The notes below the pieces were generated by a model. The model did no database searches. It was not told the origin of the DNA and saw only the letters and a program-made list of their open reading frames with translations. A program made the position numbers and the translations under genes. Below, piece after piece: positions 1 through 8,470 of a stretch of DNA of 64,000 nucleotides (positions within the stretch are counted from its first letter, which is position 1; every line of letters starts with the position of its first letter). This stretch comes from an uncultured Bacteroidales bacterium (GTDB taxonomy: Bacteria; Bacteroidota; Bacteroidia; Bacteroidales; UBA932): the NCBI GenBank assembly GCA_944326365.1, contig CALVDR010000003.1:86576-150575 (forward strand). Reading direction: 5' to 3'.

Positions 1-185
1 CATGTCGTATGGTGTTCGGTCTCGAAAAAGTCCTTTTTCAGCAGGCCGCGGCATATCTCCATGAACATTTTCTCCGCTCCCGGGAAGAAATTCTGCCTGA
101 TGCAGCTTCTTACGTAAAACCAATGATTGTCAGGAATTTCCTTCTGATAATCGGCCCATATTTTCTGTTTTCCCTGGTATATCAT
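1..185 (-). CDS. HdrB-like iron-sulfur subunit, N-terminal part (runs off window)
   Basis: The reading frame starts at an ATG at 185, with GGAGAAAAA as ribosome-binding site just upstream, and is open to the window edge (61 codons). The visible protein begins MIYQGKQKIWADYQ and contains WFYVRSCIRQNFFPGAEKMF. I recognise this as the opening of the Bacteroidota variant of heterodisulfide-reductase subunit B, which in full-length relatives carries CCG-type cysteine domains. It lies downstream of the HdrC-like gene on the same strand, so the two probably form an electron-transfer complex. The gap of 180 bases is filled by short palindromes. The assignment rests on the N-terminus only; the cysteine motifs lie outside the window. 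Confidence 0.7.
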   Translation of the reverse strand, partial: MIYQGKQKIWADYQKEIPDNHWFYVRSCIRQNFFPGAEKMFMEICRGLLKKDFFETEHHTT

Positions 186-365
186 AAAATTTTTCTCCTT
201 TATCAGGCCTTCCGGCCAATGTTTTCATTGCCTTCCGGCAATATTACGGCCTTCACGGCCAATGTTTTCCTTTGCCTGCGGCTTCATCTGTATGCCTTCG
301 GCAATATTCCAGGCCTTCCGGCCAATGCTTTTGCGCCGCCCCCAGCGGCTTGTCGGACAATGCCG
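186..365. repeat. Cluster of short GC-rich palindromes between hdrC and hdrB
   Basis: This gap holds at least five copies of a short motif built on GGCCTTCCGGCCAATG or its shorter form TGCCTTCCGGCAAT, at about 206-227, 226-244, 246-270, 292-310 and 311-332. A related TGTCGGACAATG follows at about 351. Each copy can fold as a small hairpin (GGCC-TTC-GGCC type). The same core recurs near 29420, 30808 and 44420, so this is a dispersed family and not a local accident. A role in processing or differential stability of the hdrC-hdrB transcript is inference. Confidence 0.7.
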
Positions 366-1064
366 TCAATCTTCGGAATTCAGATGCCCCTCCGACGTAT
401 GTTCGAAGGTTTCCCTGAAATATTCGTCCATATCCATGCCCATTTCCTCGGCCTTCGCCTTGGAAAACCTGGTGACGGTCTCTATACGCTCGGTCCCGCC
501 TGTGACATCGAAGATGCTTTTCAGCTCGTCGAGCGATTCCTGCGGGATTTTTCTGAGCACGCCCGGGCCTTCGCCCTTGAAGTTCGCACCGAGCCGCGCC
601 ATCGTATCTCCTATATGCTCCAGATGCCATTTCCATACAGGCCCGGATTCCTTGTGGTCTTCCCATTTGAATGTGTCCGGGTAGACGCAGTAGCCGTAGT
701 TCAGGATGTTACCCGTAAGCAGTTTCGTAAGAGGATACAGCTGTCTTCCCTTTTCGGAATATGTGAAATAGCCGAGTCTGGCGGAGAGGTTCCTCAAAGC
801 CATGATCACGAGTCCGGGACCGTTCTTGCGGGGACATCTCGTGACGCAGGACATGCATTCTCCGCAGTACCAGATGAAGTCGCTCTTCAGGAGTTTTTCA
901 ATTTCTTCCTCGTCCCGGCTCTGGACTATGTCCATGACTTTTCTCGGATCGTATTTATAGAATTCGGCCGCAGGGCAGATGGCGGTGCAGGTCCCGCAAT
1001 TGATGCAGGTTTTCAGGCCTTCCTTCGCCCTGTAGTCTTTCAAGAGTTCATCGTAAAGTTTCAT
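366..1064 (-). CDS. HdrC-like 4Fe-4S ferredoxin-type protein
   Basis: Cytoplasmic iron-sulfur protein of 232 residues resembling heterodisulfide-reductase subunit C, an electron-transfer subunit with two 4Fe-4S clusters. Two full cluster motifs are visible: cysteines 20, 23, 26 and 30 (CINCGTCTAIC) and cysteines 67, 70, 73 and 77 (CGECMSCVTRC). The remainder is helical, with no signal peptide. The start at 1064 (MKLYDEL) is the first ATG. The HdrB-like partner follows on the same strand. In non-methanogens, HdrBC pairs usually serve in flavin-based or ferredoxin-linked electron transfer rather than heterodisulfide reduction, so the physiological partner here is unknown. An HdrA could lie beyond the window edge. 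Confidence 0.85.
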   Translation of the reverse strand: MKLYDELLKDYRAKEGLKTCINCGTCTAICPAAEFYKYDPRKVMDIVQSRDEEEIEKLLKSDFIWYCGECMSCVTRCPRKNGPGLVIMALRNLSARLGYFTYSEKGRQLYPLTKLLTGNILNYGYCVYPDTFKWEDHKESGPVWKWHLEHIGDTMARLGANFKGEGPGVLRKIPQESLDELKSIFDVTGGTERIETVTRFSKAKAEEMGMDMDEYFRETFEHTSEGHLNSED

Positions 1065-1290
1065 ATTAACGTATACCGACGGAATTGTTATACTTCCGAC
1101 CAGGGATTCCGTCGGTCTACGTCAAGGATTTCTTCGAAATCCGAATCTATCCTAATCCCCAGTCGCTCCGCGACAGCCCCTTTTCAAGGGGCGTCACCCT
1201 CTTTCTCTCCCTCTCCGGGAGATCGTCGCAGTACCCGTCAGTACTGCTCCGGATTAACGCATACCGACGGAATTGTTATACTTCCGACCA
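1065..1290. repeat. Diverged member of the hairpin-rich intergenic repeat family, with 38-bp direct repeats
   Basis: A 38-bp sequence beginning attaacgYataccgacgg occurs at 1065-1102 and again at 1253-1290 with one difference, bracketing about 150 bases. The left copy pairs with ATTCCGTCGGTCTACGTC at about 1105-1122, forming a long hairpin. Then come GGATTTCTTCGAAATCC and a CACCC...CTCTCCGGGAGA stretch. This is the same order of parts as the element at 45725, but most of the sequence differs. It fills the space between the rlmD stop and the hdrC start, both on the minus strand. Confidence 0.7.
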
Positions 1291-1317
1291 TTAATCTGCA
1301 AAGTTATGAAAAATTTT

Positions 1318-2736
1318 TTATTCGGTGACGGCTTCGAGGGCTACGACGTTCTCGACATGATGGGTATGCGGAAACATGTCGACCGGACGCACTGCCGTGA
1401 TTCTGTATTTCCCGCCGAGGATAGCCAGGTCTCTGGCCTGGGAAGCGGGATTGCAGCTGACATAGACGATCCTTTCCGGAGCAGCATTAAGGATCACCTG
1501 CGCGACATCGGGATGTATTCCTGCGCGGGGAGGGTCGAGGATGATGACATCAGGTTTCCCGTGCTCCGCGATGAAATTGTCCGTCAGGACATCCTTCATG
1601 TCTCCGGCGAAGAACTCGCAGTTCGTGATCCCGTTGTTGCGGGCATTGACGCGTGCGTCGGCTATTGCCTCCGGCACATATTCTATACCGATGACTTTCG
1701 AAGCTTTCGCGGAAATGAACTGGGCGATGGTGCCGGTGCCGGTGTACAGGTCGTAGACGGTTTCTCCTCCCTGAAGTCTGGCGAAATCCCGGGCTATACT
1801 GTACAGGGTATACGCCTGAAGGGAATTTGTCTGGTAGAAGGATTTTGGCCCTATCTTGAACTTCAGATTCTCCATCTGCTCGTATATGGCGTCTTCTCCT
1901 TTATATAATATGCATTCCTGGTCTGCTATCGAGTCGTTCGCCTTGCCGTTTATGACATACCACAGGGATTTGATCTGCGGAAATTCCGCAGCCACTGAAT
2001 CCAGGAGGGCAGTCCTGGCGGCTTCGTCTTCGTGGTAGAAGCAGAGAATGAGCATCACGTCGCCCTTGAGGTTGTTCCTGACGATCATGTTTCTCAGGAA
2101 ACCATGGTGATTCCTGATGTCGAAGAACTCCAGGCCATGTTCCACGGCATATTTCCTGATGAAGAGTCTGATGTCGTTCGACGGTCCGTCCTGAAGGTAG
2201 CAGTGCCTGATGTCCAGGACCTTGTCGAAAAAACGTCCGACATGGAAACCGAGACCGACACGGTCTTCAGGCGCAATTTTCTCCGGGTCTTCGCCGGCTT
2301 CTATCCAGCGGCGGTTCGAGAATGTGAATTCGAGCTTGTTCCTGTACCCTGCAGTCTTTTCCGAGCCTGCTATCGGCTGGATTTCAGGAACATCGAGGTG
2401 GCCGATACGGACCAGCTGGTCATAGACCTGCTGCTGTTTCGCCTGGAGCTGCATTTCGTAGGGGAGCGGCTGCCACTTGCATCCACCGCAGATACCGAAG
2501 TGACTGCAGAACGGCTCCAGCCTGTATGCCGATGGCTTCACTAACCTCAGAATGTAGCCCTCCATGTAGTTTTTCTTTTTCTTCGTGACTTTCACGTCCA
2601 CTATGTCTCCAGGTACGGCAAACTGCACGAAAAGTACGGTCCCGTCCACTCTCGCGAGTGCTTTTCCCTCTGCAGCTACCGACTCTATCTCTATGTTTTC
2701 CAAGATAATATCCTGTTTTTTTCTGCTCATTTCCAT
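1318..2736 (-). CDS. rlmD: 23S rRNA (uracil-C5)-methyltransferase RlmD/RumA type
   Basis: SAM-dependent methyltransferase that makes 5-methyluridine in 23S rRNA. Domains in order: an N-terminal TRAM RNA-binding domain (about residues 8-65); the iron-sulfur cysteines C77, C83 and C86 (CSHFGICGGC) with a probable fourth cysteine near 183 (DIRHCYLQ); and a C-terminal Rossmann methyltransferase domain with the SAM loop DLYTGTGTIAQFI. The catalytic motif is YVSCNPASQARDL. The length (472 residues) fits the family. Two ATGs are possible (2736 and 2730). A good promoter lies just upstream (TTGC, then 19 bases, then TATCTTTG). The exact uracil methylated (1939 or 747 type) cannot be fixed from sequence alone. 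Confidence 0.92.
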   Translation of the reverse strand: MEMSRKKQDIILENIEIESVAAEGKALARVDGTVLFVQFAVPGDIVDVKVTKKKKNYMEGYILRLVKPSAYRLEPFCSHFGICGGCKWQPLPYEMQLQAKQQQVYDQLVRIGHLDVPEIQPIAGSEKTAGYRNKLEFTFSNRRWIEAGEDPEKIAPEDRVGLGFHVGRFFDKVLDIRHCYLQDGPSNDIRLFIRKYAVEHGLEFFDIRNHHGFLRNMIVRNNLKGDVMLILCFYHEDEAARTALLDSVAAEFPQIKSLWYVINGKANDSIADQECILYKGEDAIYEQMENLKFKIGPKSFYQTNSLQAYTLYSIARDFARLQGGETVYDLYTGTGTIAQFISAKASKVIGIEYVPEAIADARVNARNNGITNCEFFAGDMKDVLTDNFIAEHGKPDVIILDPPRAGIHPDVAQVILNAAPERIVYVSCNPASQARDLAILGGKYRITAVRPVDMFPHTHHVENVVALEAVTE

Positions 2737-2749
2737 TAAATTTAGTTCG

Positions 2750-2780
2750 CAAAGATAAATATAAGAGAACTGTTATGCAA
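2750..2780 (-). promoter_or_regulatory. Bacteroidota-type promoter of rlmD
   Basis: On the minus strand TTGC (2780-2777) is followed after 19 bases by TATCTTTG (2757-2750), matching the TTTG / TAnnTTTG consensus. Transcription would start about 6 bases before the rlmD ATG region, giving a very short leader. Confidence 0.65.
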
Positions 2781-2847
2781 GATTCCCCGAATGTGTTAAA
2801 TTTACGATAAAAATGGAAAATGATATGAATTTCTGTCATAATATTTA

Positions 2848-2855
2848 TATTTTTG
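2848..2855 (+). promoter_or_regulatory. -7 box of the lipoprotein gene
   Basis: TATTTTTG matches the TAnnTTTG -7 element. No clear TTTG is seen at -33. The predicted transcript start near 2862 rules out the upstream in-frame ATG codons and supports the start at 2931. Confidence 0.5.
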
Positions 2856-2930
2856 CATGATAGTGAAGTGTGGGATGGAATACAGATGAATGTGCATCCT
2901 GATGATGAAAAAACTAAACGCAATATTTAT

Positions 2931-5900
2931 ATGGTAAAGCATTTTTTGACGAGGACAGCACCCGGAATCGCGGCTGCTGCCATTTTTGTTGCCTTGCCTC
3001 TGTCGTGCGTGAATGAGGAATACGACCTCGAAAAGATCGATACGACGGTGCAGTTCGGCGGAAATGCTCTCGTCTTCCCGCTCGGAAGTACGGAGCAGCT
3101 GAAACTCCAGACACTTTTGCCGGAGAATGAATATCTCCAGCTTCTGGATCTGGCCAACGGACAGGTATGGGGATTCAGGATGTCGGATGAGATGGACATG
3201 TCCGATGAGATTCCCGACCTGAAGGGATATCTGGACATCGATGACATCTCGATAAATTCCGATATAGACGAAACACTCGAAATAGATTTGTCAAATGCGG
3301 ATATCGAAGAAACCGTCTTCCCGGATCCGGATAACCCGGATGCAGGTGATGCCTCTATTTCTTTCGAAGGCATGGAGATGCCTGATATCGATGAACTTTT
3401 ACCAGCTCCAGACCAGATCGAGCCGGTGAATATAGAGATAAGGATTGCGGACTATTACCCTGATGAGGATCAGCTTGGTCTCGAACTTCCGGAAGCTAAA
3501 CAGTCATTCCATGATATCCTGACACAGGAGGATTGGAATAATGTGAAAAACGCTGTAGAGGCGTCAGGCGTAACTGGAGATGAACCTATCTCCATCGGAG
3601 ATGTCCTGCCTGCTTCTATTGAGCTGCCGAAAGGTACGGAAACCAAAGTCTCCGTCAAGATCGAACTCCCCGAGGGCATATCGAATGTCAGGGATGTGGT
3701 GTTCGCTGAAGGGGCGAGGATGCATATCTCGCTCAGCCTCGTGAATTCATTCCTGGCGGAAGGCGAAGTCACTCCGGAAATCAGTGTCGCAGGCCTCGGA
3801 GACCTCGTCATGATAGATGATCCGTCGTTTGATTCCCAGAACGGGACTCTGGATCTGAGCGGTCTGACACTTTCGGCTGAAAATCCTGTCGCCGAGCGTG
3901 ATTACGACCTGACAGGACTTCCCGACATGGAATGGAACGGCAATAAGCTTGATGCCGAAGTATCTGTGGATGCTTCCGGAAAAATCAAATTCAGCAATGA
4001 TGTTTCCACTACGGCAAATCTGATAGCCGCCCAGAGTGAAATGCTCGGCATTGATATCGACATCAGCTTCACCGGTACCATGATCGCGGATATGACCATG
4101 GATGTCGAACCTCTCGTAAGTAATGTCAATCCGGACATGGACATAGCCATCGGCGAAATAAAATTGCCGTCGGAAGTGAAGTCCGTCGAAAGAGTGGATA
4201 TGAATGACAATTCCGGAATCACCATGAAGATATCATCCGAGAATCTGTCTCAGATATCGGGACTTGATGCTGTTCTTACCAACCTGCAGATCAAATTCCC
4301 TGAGGCTCTCGGTTTCGGTACGTATCCTGCCGGACAGCAGGGAACATTTGACGAAGCCAGCAGGACCCTTACCGTGGAAGATGCGGATCTGACGGAAGAC
4401 ATGGAAATCTTCATGCCGGTAGAGGCCATTCTTCCACCGGAGCCGGAGACTTCACCGGAAGGTGACAGGATCATCGCTTTTGACGGAAAAGTAATTGTGG
4501 AAGCGAGCTACAGTGCCGGAGGAAAGGGTATATCATTGTCTGAACTTCCTACGGAAGGAGGTGTGCCTGTAAATGCCGGCATCGTGATAGATGTGGTGCC
4601 GGATCTGTCTGTAAAGGATTATTCCCTGACTCTGAATGAAATCGAACCTCATGTCGTGGATATCAGCCAGGATATCTCCATGACATTCGGGGAAGAAGTC
4701 GGTGACCTCGGCAAGATTAAGGTAACGCCGCATGAAAAGAAGCAGATAACCATGTCGATAGACGCTCCTGAATTTGATGATATCAGTATCGAAGGCAGGA
4801 ATCTGAAGATAGCTTTCCCTGAAATGCTGGTATTCGAACAAAACGGTCTTGACAGATATGGTTATGATCCTGAGGACAATTCCCTGAATTTCAACGGGAC
4901 GCTTCCGACTGAGCCTGTAGTGCTCGATATCGACTATATCCTGATCGATCCGGTTCCTGTATCAGGTTCCGACCCTCTTGAATACACTGCCGGAGGGCCG
5001 CTGACTGTCACCGGTTCCGTCTCGGTGGTTACGGAGGAATTCGTACACAAGCCGGATGTGGACAAGCTGGTAGCGGAAGGCATATCCATCTCCGGACGTG
5101 TTCCTGCGCTTGAACTGAAAGACTGCGATGTCAGCATCGAGGAGTTCAAATATGCCTTAGACCAGACCCAGACCATAACGCTGTTCGATCCTGCAAGTCT
5201 GCAGGAGAGCATAAATGACCCTGACAATGAGGCTCTTAAGGGTCTGGAATCGCTGGAAATCAATACTGTAAATCTTTCCGACGCGAATTTTGCCCTCAAT
5301 ATAAATATCAAGTCCCTGCCTGAAGGTCTTGAAGATGCTGATCTGGTGCTCAATCTCGATGTTACCCTGCCGGAGGAAATAATTGTCGAGGAGAATCCTG
5401 ACTATCCGGGTCTGGTAGAGGAAACCGAGAACGGGAAGGTTCTGCATCTGAACGAACAGTTTGAGAACGGGACCATTTCCATCGACTACGTCAGGATATC
5501 AGGTCTTGATATGACCGGAACGGGAAATATCGTGGATCTCGAAGAACCTCTCGAACGGGATGTGGTAGTCAGTGGCACGATAACTGCCGAAAATGCCACC
5601 ATCACTTCTCCTGAGCAGCTGGACGGCGGCAAGGTCGAGGTAAGTATCGACGGAGGTATCAAGGACATAACAGTCGGCAAGGTGACCGGATATATAGATT
5701 ATACCCTTGGCAGCGACGGCAGCATGAACCAGAATATTTCTCTCGACGGACTGCCTGATTTCGTTAAGGGTGACGACTTCACCTTGGATTTTGCGAACCC
5801 GTATATCATGCTGACCGTGGCATCGAACGTCGGTATTCCTGTCAAGGGAGAACTGTCTATAGTTCCGAACTATGCCGGCGGACCTGACGAGGATTCGGAG

Positions 5901-6674
5901 CAGACGGTAAACCTTTATATACCTGCTGCTGAAGAAGGCGAAAATACTGAACACAAATACTGGATAGCAAAAACGAATGAGAGCGTACCGTCCGGGTATG
6001 AATTCCTGGAAGCGGATATTCCTGCATTGCTGAAGAGGATTCCTGAAAGCATCGACATCAGGATAGATGCGGGAACCGTAGCTGACGAGATCTGCAATAT
6101 AGATCTTTCATCCGATTATTTGCTTGACATGAATTATGATGTGGTAGTTCCGTTTGTATTCGGCGAAGATCTCAAGATAAAAATGGATTACACGATTCCT
6201 GGAGAAAGCGATGATGCCGGTGAAAACACAGGTGAAAGTCCGGAAGAAAGCAGCAATGCCCTGCCTCCTGTTCTCGGAGAACTGCTGAACATGAATGCAC
6301 TCGGTCTGGGCGGATATATCGAATCCGCGCTGCCGCTCCAGCTGGAACTCACCATGGATCTGCTCGATTCACATGATAAAATCATCAGGACGGAGCCTAT
6401 CAAGGTCAATATTGCTGCAGGCAGTGCTGAAAAGCCGGTCCAGTCTCCTCTTGATGTGGTGTTGAAACTCTCTGAAGGTGCCGACGGTACAGATCTGACC
6501 AAGATCAGGATGAATTTCGAAGTGACTTCCGGAAACATGTCAGGTGAGCCTGTTACGGACATGTCCTATATCCAGGCCGTACTGAAGGTGAAAGTCCCTG
6601 GCGGTATCACCATCGACCTGAGTTCGCTGGGTGAAAGCGAAAACAATACTGAGAATACCGATTACGAAAACTGA
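2931..6674 (+). CDS. Very large secreted lipoprotein of unknown function, partner of DUF5723 barrel
   Basis: About 1247 residues from ATG 2931. The N-terminus MVKHFLTRTAPGIAAAAIFVA with the lipobox LPLSC is a lipoprotein signal peptide, so the mature protein starts CVNEEYD and is probably anchored in the outer membrane. The rest is acidic and beta-rich, and contains at least three related modules. Each has a (I/F)PE-L-F-type strand followed by an acidic loop and a hydrophobic (D)IDY-type strand, for example around FPEALGF, FPEMLVF and LPEEIIV. The stop codon overlaps the next start (TGATG), so the two products are translated together and probably work together at the cell surface. A frame upstream reads MMKKLNAIFIW and ends inside the start region. 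I do not recognise an enzymatic domain. Confidence 0.85.
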   Translation: MVKHFLTRTAPGIAAAAIFVALPLSCVNEEYDLEKIDTTVQFGGNALVFPLGSTEQLKLQTLLPENEYLQLLDLANGQVWGFRMSDEMDMSDEIPDLKGYLDIDDISINSDIDETLEIDLSNADIEETVFPDPDNPDAGDASISFEGMEMPDIDELLPAPDQIEPVNIEIRIADYYPDEDQLGLELPEAKQSFHDILTQEDWNNVKNAVEASGVTGDEPISIGDVLPASIELPKGTETKVSVKIELPEGISNVRDVVFAEGARMHISLSLVNSFLAEGEVTPEISVAGLGDLVMIDDPSFDSQNGTLDLSGLTLSAENPVAERDYDLTGLPDMEWNGNKLDAEVSVDASGKIKFSNDVSTTANLIAAQSEMLGIDIDISFTGTMIADMTMDVEPLVSNVNPDMDIAIGEIKLPSEVKSVERVDMNDNSGITMKISSENLSQISGLDAVLTNLQIKFPEALGFGTYPAGQQGTFDEASRTLTVEDADLTEDMEIFMPVEAILPPEPETSPEGDRIIAFDGKVIVEASYSAGGKGISLSELPTEGGVPVNAGIVIDVVPDLSVKDYSLTLNEIEPHVVDISQDISMTFGEEVGDLGKIKVTPHEKKQITMSIDAPEFDDISIEGRNLKIAFPEMLVFEQNGLDRYGYDPEDNSLNFNGTLPTEPVVLDIDYILIDPVPVSGSDPLEYTAGGPLTVTGSVSVVTEEFVHKPDVDKLVAEGISISGRVPALELKDCDVSIEEFKYALDQTQTITLFDPASLQESINDPDNEALKGLESLEINTVNLSDANFALNINIKSLPEGLEDADLVLNLDVTLPEEIIVEENPDYPGLVEETENGKVLHLNEQFENGTISIDYVRISGLDMTGTGNIVDLEEPLERDVVVSGTITAENATITSPEQLDGGKVEVSIDGGIKDITVGKVTGYIDYTLGSDGSMNQNISLDGLPDFVKGDDFTLDFANPYIMLTVASNVGIPVKGELSIVPNYAGGPDEDSEQTVNLYIPAAEEGENTEHKYWIAKTNESVPSGYEFLEADIPALLKRIPESIDIRIDAGTVADEICNIDLSSDYLLDMNYDVVVPFVFGEDLKIKMDYTIPGESDDAGENTGESPEESSNALPPVLGELLNMNALGLGGYIESALPLQLELTMDLLDSHDKIIRTEPIKVNIAAGSAEKPVQSPLDVVLKLSEGADGTDLTKIRMNFEVTSGNMSGEPVTDMSYIQAVLKVKVPGGITIDLSSLGESENNTENTDYEN

Positions 6675-8164
6675 TGATTATGAAAAAGAGAATATTGATT
6701 CTGATTACGATATGCCTGTTCCCGCTGCTCGCCGGCGGGCAGGCCTTGAAAGGCAGTTATTTCTCGGAGTATTCAGTGCTGAGAAACAAGCTGAATCCTG
6801 CATTCGTGCCGCGTTCTTCATACTTGGGCTTCGCCGGACTGGACAATCTCGGTTTGGGTATTACCAGCAACGTCGGAATGTCGAATTTCCTCTTCCCGTC
6901 AGGTGACGGCAGTCTTCTGACTTTCCTGCATCCGGATGTTTCTTCCGATACTTTCCTCGGGAATCTTCCTGCAAATCCTCATCTTGACCTGGATTTCGAT
7001 ACCGATATTCTGAACATAGGTTTCTTTACCGGGCCGAACAGTTTCTGGTCTATAGGACTGGGACTGAAGGTGGACGGTGAAATGAACCTTCCGAAGGAGC
7101 TGTTTTCTTTCCTGAAGAACGGTGCCGCCAATGATCCTCAGACATACAATATCAGGAATCTGAGTCTTATAGCCAACGCCTATGCAGAATTCTCTCTGGG
7201 ATATTCCCATGATTTCTCGGATCTGGTTAAAGGGCTGAGCGTAGGTGCCAGAGTGAAGTTCCTTGCGCCTGTCGGAAGGGCGGATCTCAGGGTAAACAAT
7301 CTGAATCTGACCATGAGTTCCGACATGTGGAAGGTCCAGGCCGATGCTTCTGCCTACCTTATGGCAAAAGGCGTGGATCTGTACATGAATGAAGACAAGA
7401 CTTTCGGTTATGATCTGAATCCTGCGCAGCTCGGACTTGCAGGAATGGGTGCCGCATTTGATCTGGGAGTGGAATACCGTCTGCATATAAACGATTTCTT
7501 CGACAGTGTCAGGTTCTCTGCAGCAGTCACTGATCTGGGATTCGTGAATTTCTCTGCACCGGCAGTACAGAAATTCCAGACATCAGGGGAGGTGACATAC
7601 ACCGGTATCGATGACATACAGCTCGGTCAAGACATGAATTTCGAGGATACCTTCACTGAAATCCAGGACCAGTTCATGGAGTTTCTGGATCTTGAGGAAG
7701 TTCCGGGAGAGAAGGTGAATTCCCGCATCAGGCCGCAGCTTTATGCCGGTGTCGAAGTGCCTTTCCTCTGGAACAGGATGAGTCTCGGTCTTCTCTACAG
7801 CGCCAAGTTCGGCTATACCAGCACTCGTGACGAACTTACTCTCGCCCTGAACATGAGGCCTGGAAAGTGCTTCAATCTGGGCGTGAACTATTCCATGCTC
7901 AACGCATCGAAATCCATAGGCTGGATACTGGAGTTCATTCCTCGCAGCGGTATCGGTTTCTTCATCGGCAGCGACTACACATTCCTGGAAGTGGCGAATC
8001 TGAAGATTCCGGATACCGATTTCAATCTTCCGGTCATTCCTGTGAACCAGATCAACATGAATATGAGGTTCGGCTTCCATATAGCCATGGGCAACAAGTA
8101 CGATGACAAGGGTATTGCCCGCAGAGAGGCCAAACAGGCCCGTCGTGAGGCCCGGAGAGGATAG
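6674..8164 (+). CDS. DUF5723-type outer-membrane beta-barrel protein
   Basis: 496-residue protein with a signal peptide (MKKRILILITICLFPLLAGG) and alternating aromatic/glycine strands typical of outer-membrane barrels, for example NSFWSIGLGLKVDGEM and FNLGVNYSMLN. It closely resembles the DUF5723 family (LNPAFVPRSSYLGFAGLDN near the N-terminus), which is related in style to PorP/SprF proteins. The C-terminus is an unusual basic tail (REAKQARREARRG) that would lie outside the barrel. Two starts are possible (6674 and 6680). It overlaps the large lipoprotein gene by one base, suggesting a stoichiometric surface complex; whether the barrel exports or anchors the lipoprotein is not known. Confidence 0.85.
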   Translation: MIMKKRILILITICLFPLLAGGQALKGSYFSEYSVLRNKLNPAFVPRSSYLGFAGLDNLGLGITSNVGMSNFLFPSGDGSLLTFLHPDVSSDTFLGNLPANPHLDLDFDTDILNIGFFTGPNSFWSIGLGLKVDGEMNLPKELFSFLKNGAANDPQTYNIRNLSLIANAYAEFSLGYSHDFSDLVKGLSVGARVKFLAPVGRADLRVNNLNLTMSSDMWKVQADASAYLMAKGVDLYMNEDKTFGYDLNPAQLGLAGMGAAFDLGVEYRLHINDFFDSVRFSAAVTDLGFVNFSAPAVQKFQTSGEVTYTGIDDIQLGQDMNFEDTFTEIQDQFMEFLDLEEVPGEKVNSRIRPQLYAGVEVPFLWNRMSLGLLYSAKFGYTSTRDELTLALNMRPGKCFNLGVNYSMLNASKSIGWILEFIPRSGIGFFIGSDYTFLEVANLKIPDTDFNLPVIPVNQINMNMRFGFHIAMGNKYDDKGIARREAKQARREARRG

Positions 8165-8200
8165 CAGGGGAGTATCCCGTAAGAAGGAGTACGAATAAAA

Positions 8201-8242
8201 AGATGGCGAGTCTGACTTTTGACCCGCCATCTTCTGTTTTTA
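8201..8242 (+). terminator. Intrinsic terminator after the DUF5723 gene
   Basis: GATGGCG and CGCCATC form a stem around a loop of about 15 bases, followed by ttctgttttt. It closes the lipoprotein/barrel operon. Confidence 0.75.
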
Positions 8243-8249
8243 AGCTAAG

Positions 8250-8461
8250 TAACGTGAGTTCGATGAAAAGAACGGAGTGAATTTCAGAGAACTACCTCTT
8301 TTAGAGGATTCGAGGAACGAATCCGTAGGCAAGTCCTCCCCTCGATAGGGGAGGATTTAGGTGGGGTGACACGTAAAAGGAATGGAGATTTCGAAGAAAT
8401 CATAACGTCAGTTCGACGAAATCTCTGGTACTGAGTATAATAATTCGTCGAACTGACGTTA
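8250..8461. repeat. 212-bp hairpin-rich intergenic element with terminal inverted repeats (copy A)
   Basis: The ends TAACGTGAGTTCGA and TCGAACTGACGTTA are inverted repeats with one mismatch. Inside lie, in order: CCTCTTTTAGAGG; GGATTCG...CGAATCC; TCCTCCCCTC...GGGGAGGA; GATTTCGAAGAAATC; and a long terminal hairpin with arms AACGTCAGTTCGACGAA and TTCGTCGAACTGACGTT. The same element lies inverted at 45725-45935 and direct at 63898-64000 (cut by the window), and the terminal hairpin alone at 34874-34931. It sits between two convergent genes and has no coding capacity. The form is that of a MITE-like or REP-like mobile element. Confidence 0.85.
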
Positions 8462-8470
8462 AGTAAGTAT

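Noticed and set aside
186..365. CRISPR array
   Set aside because: The repeated units are short palindromes with irregular or no spacers, and no cas gene is near.
9..1328. Open frame of 439 codons on the plus strand
   Set aside because: It is antisense to hdrC and the repeats, has low-complexity F/R-rich composition and spans the direct repeats. It is a shadow frame.
1273..2544. Plus-strand frames opposite rlmD
   Set aside because: The minus strand encodes a full-length RlmD with all motifs; the plus frames have no family character.
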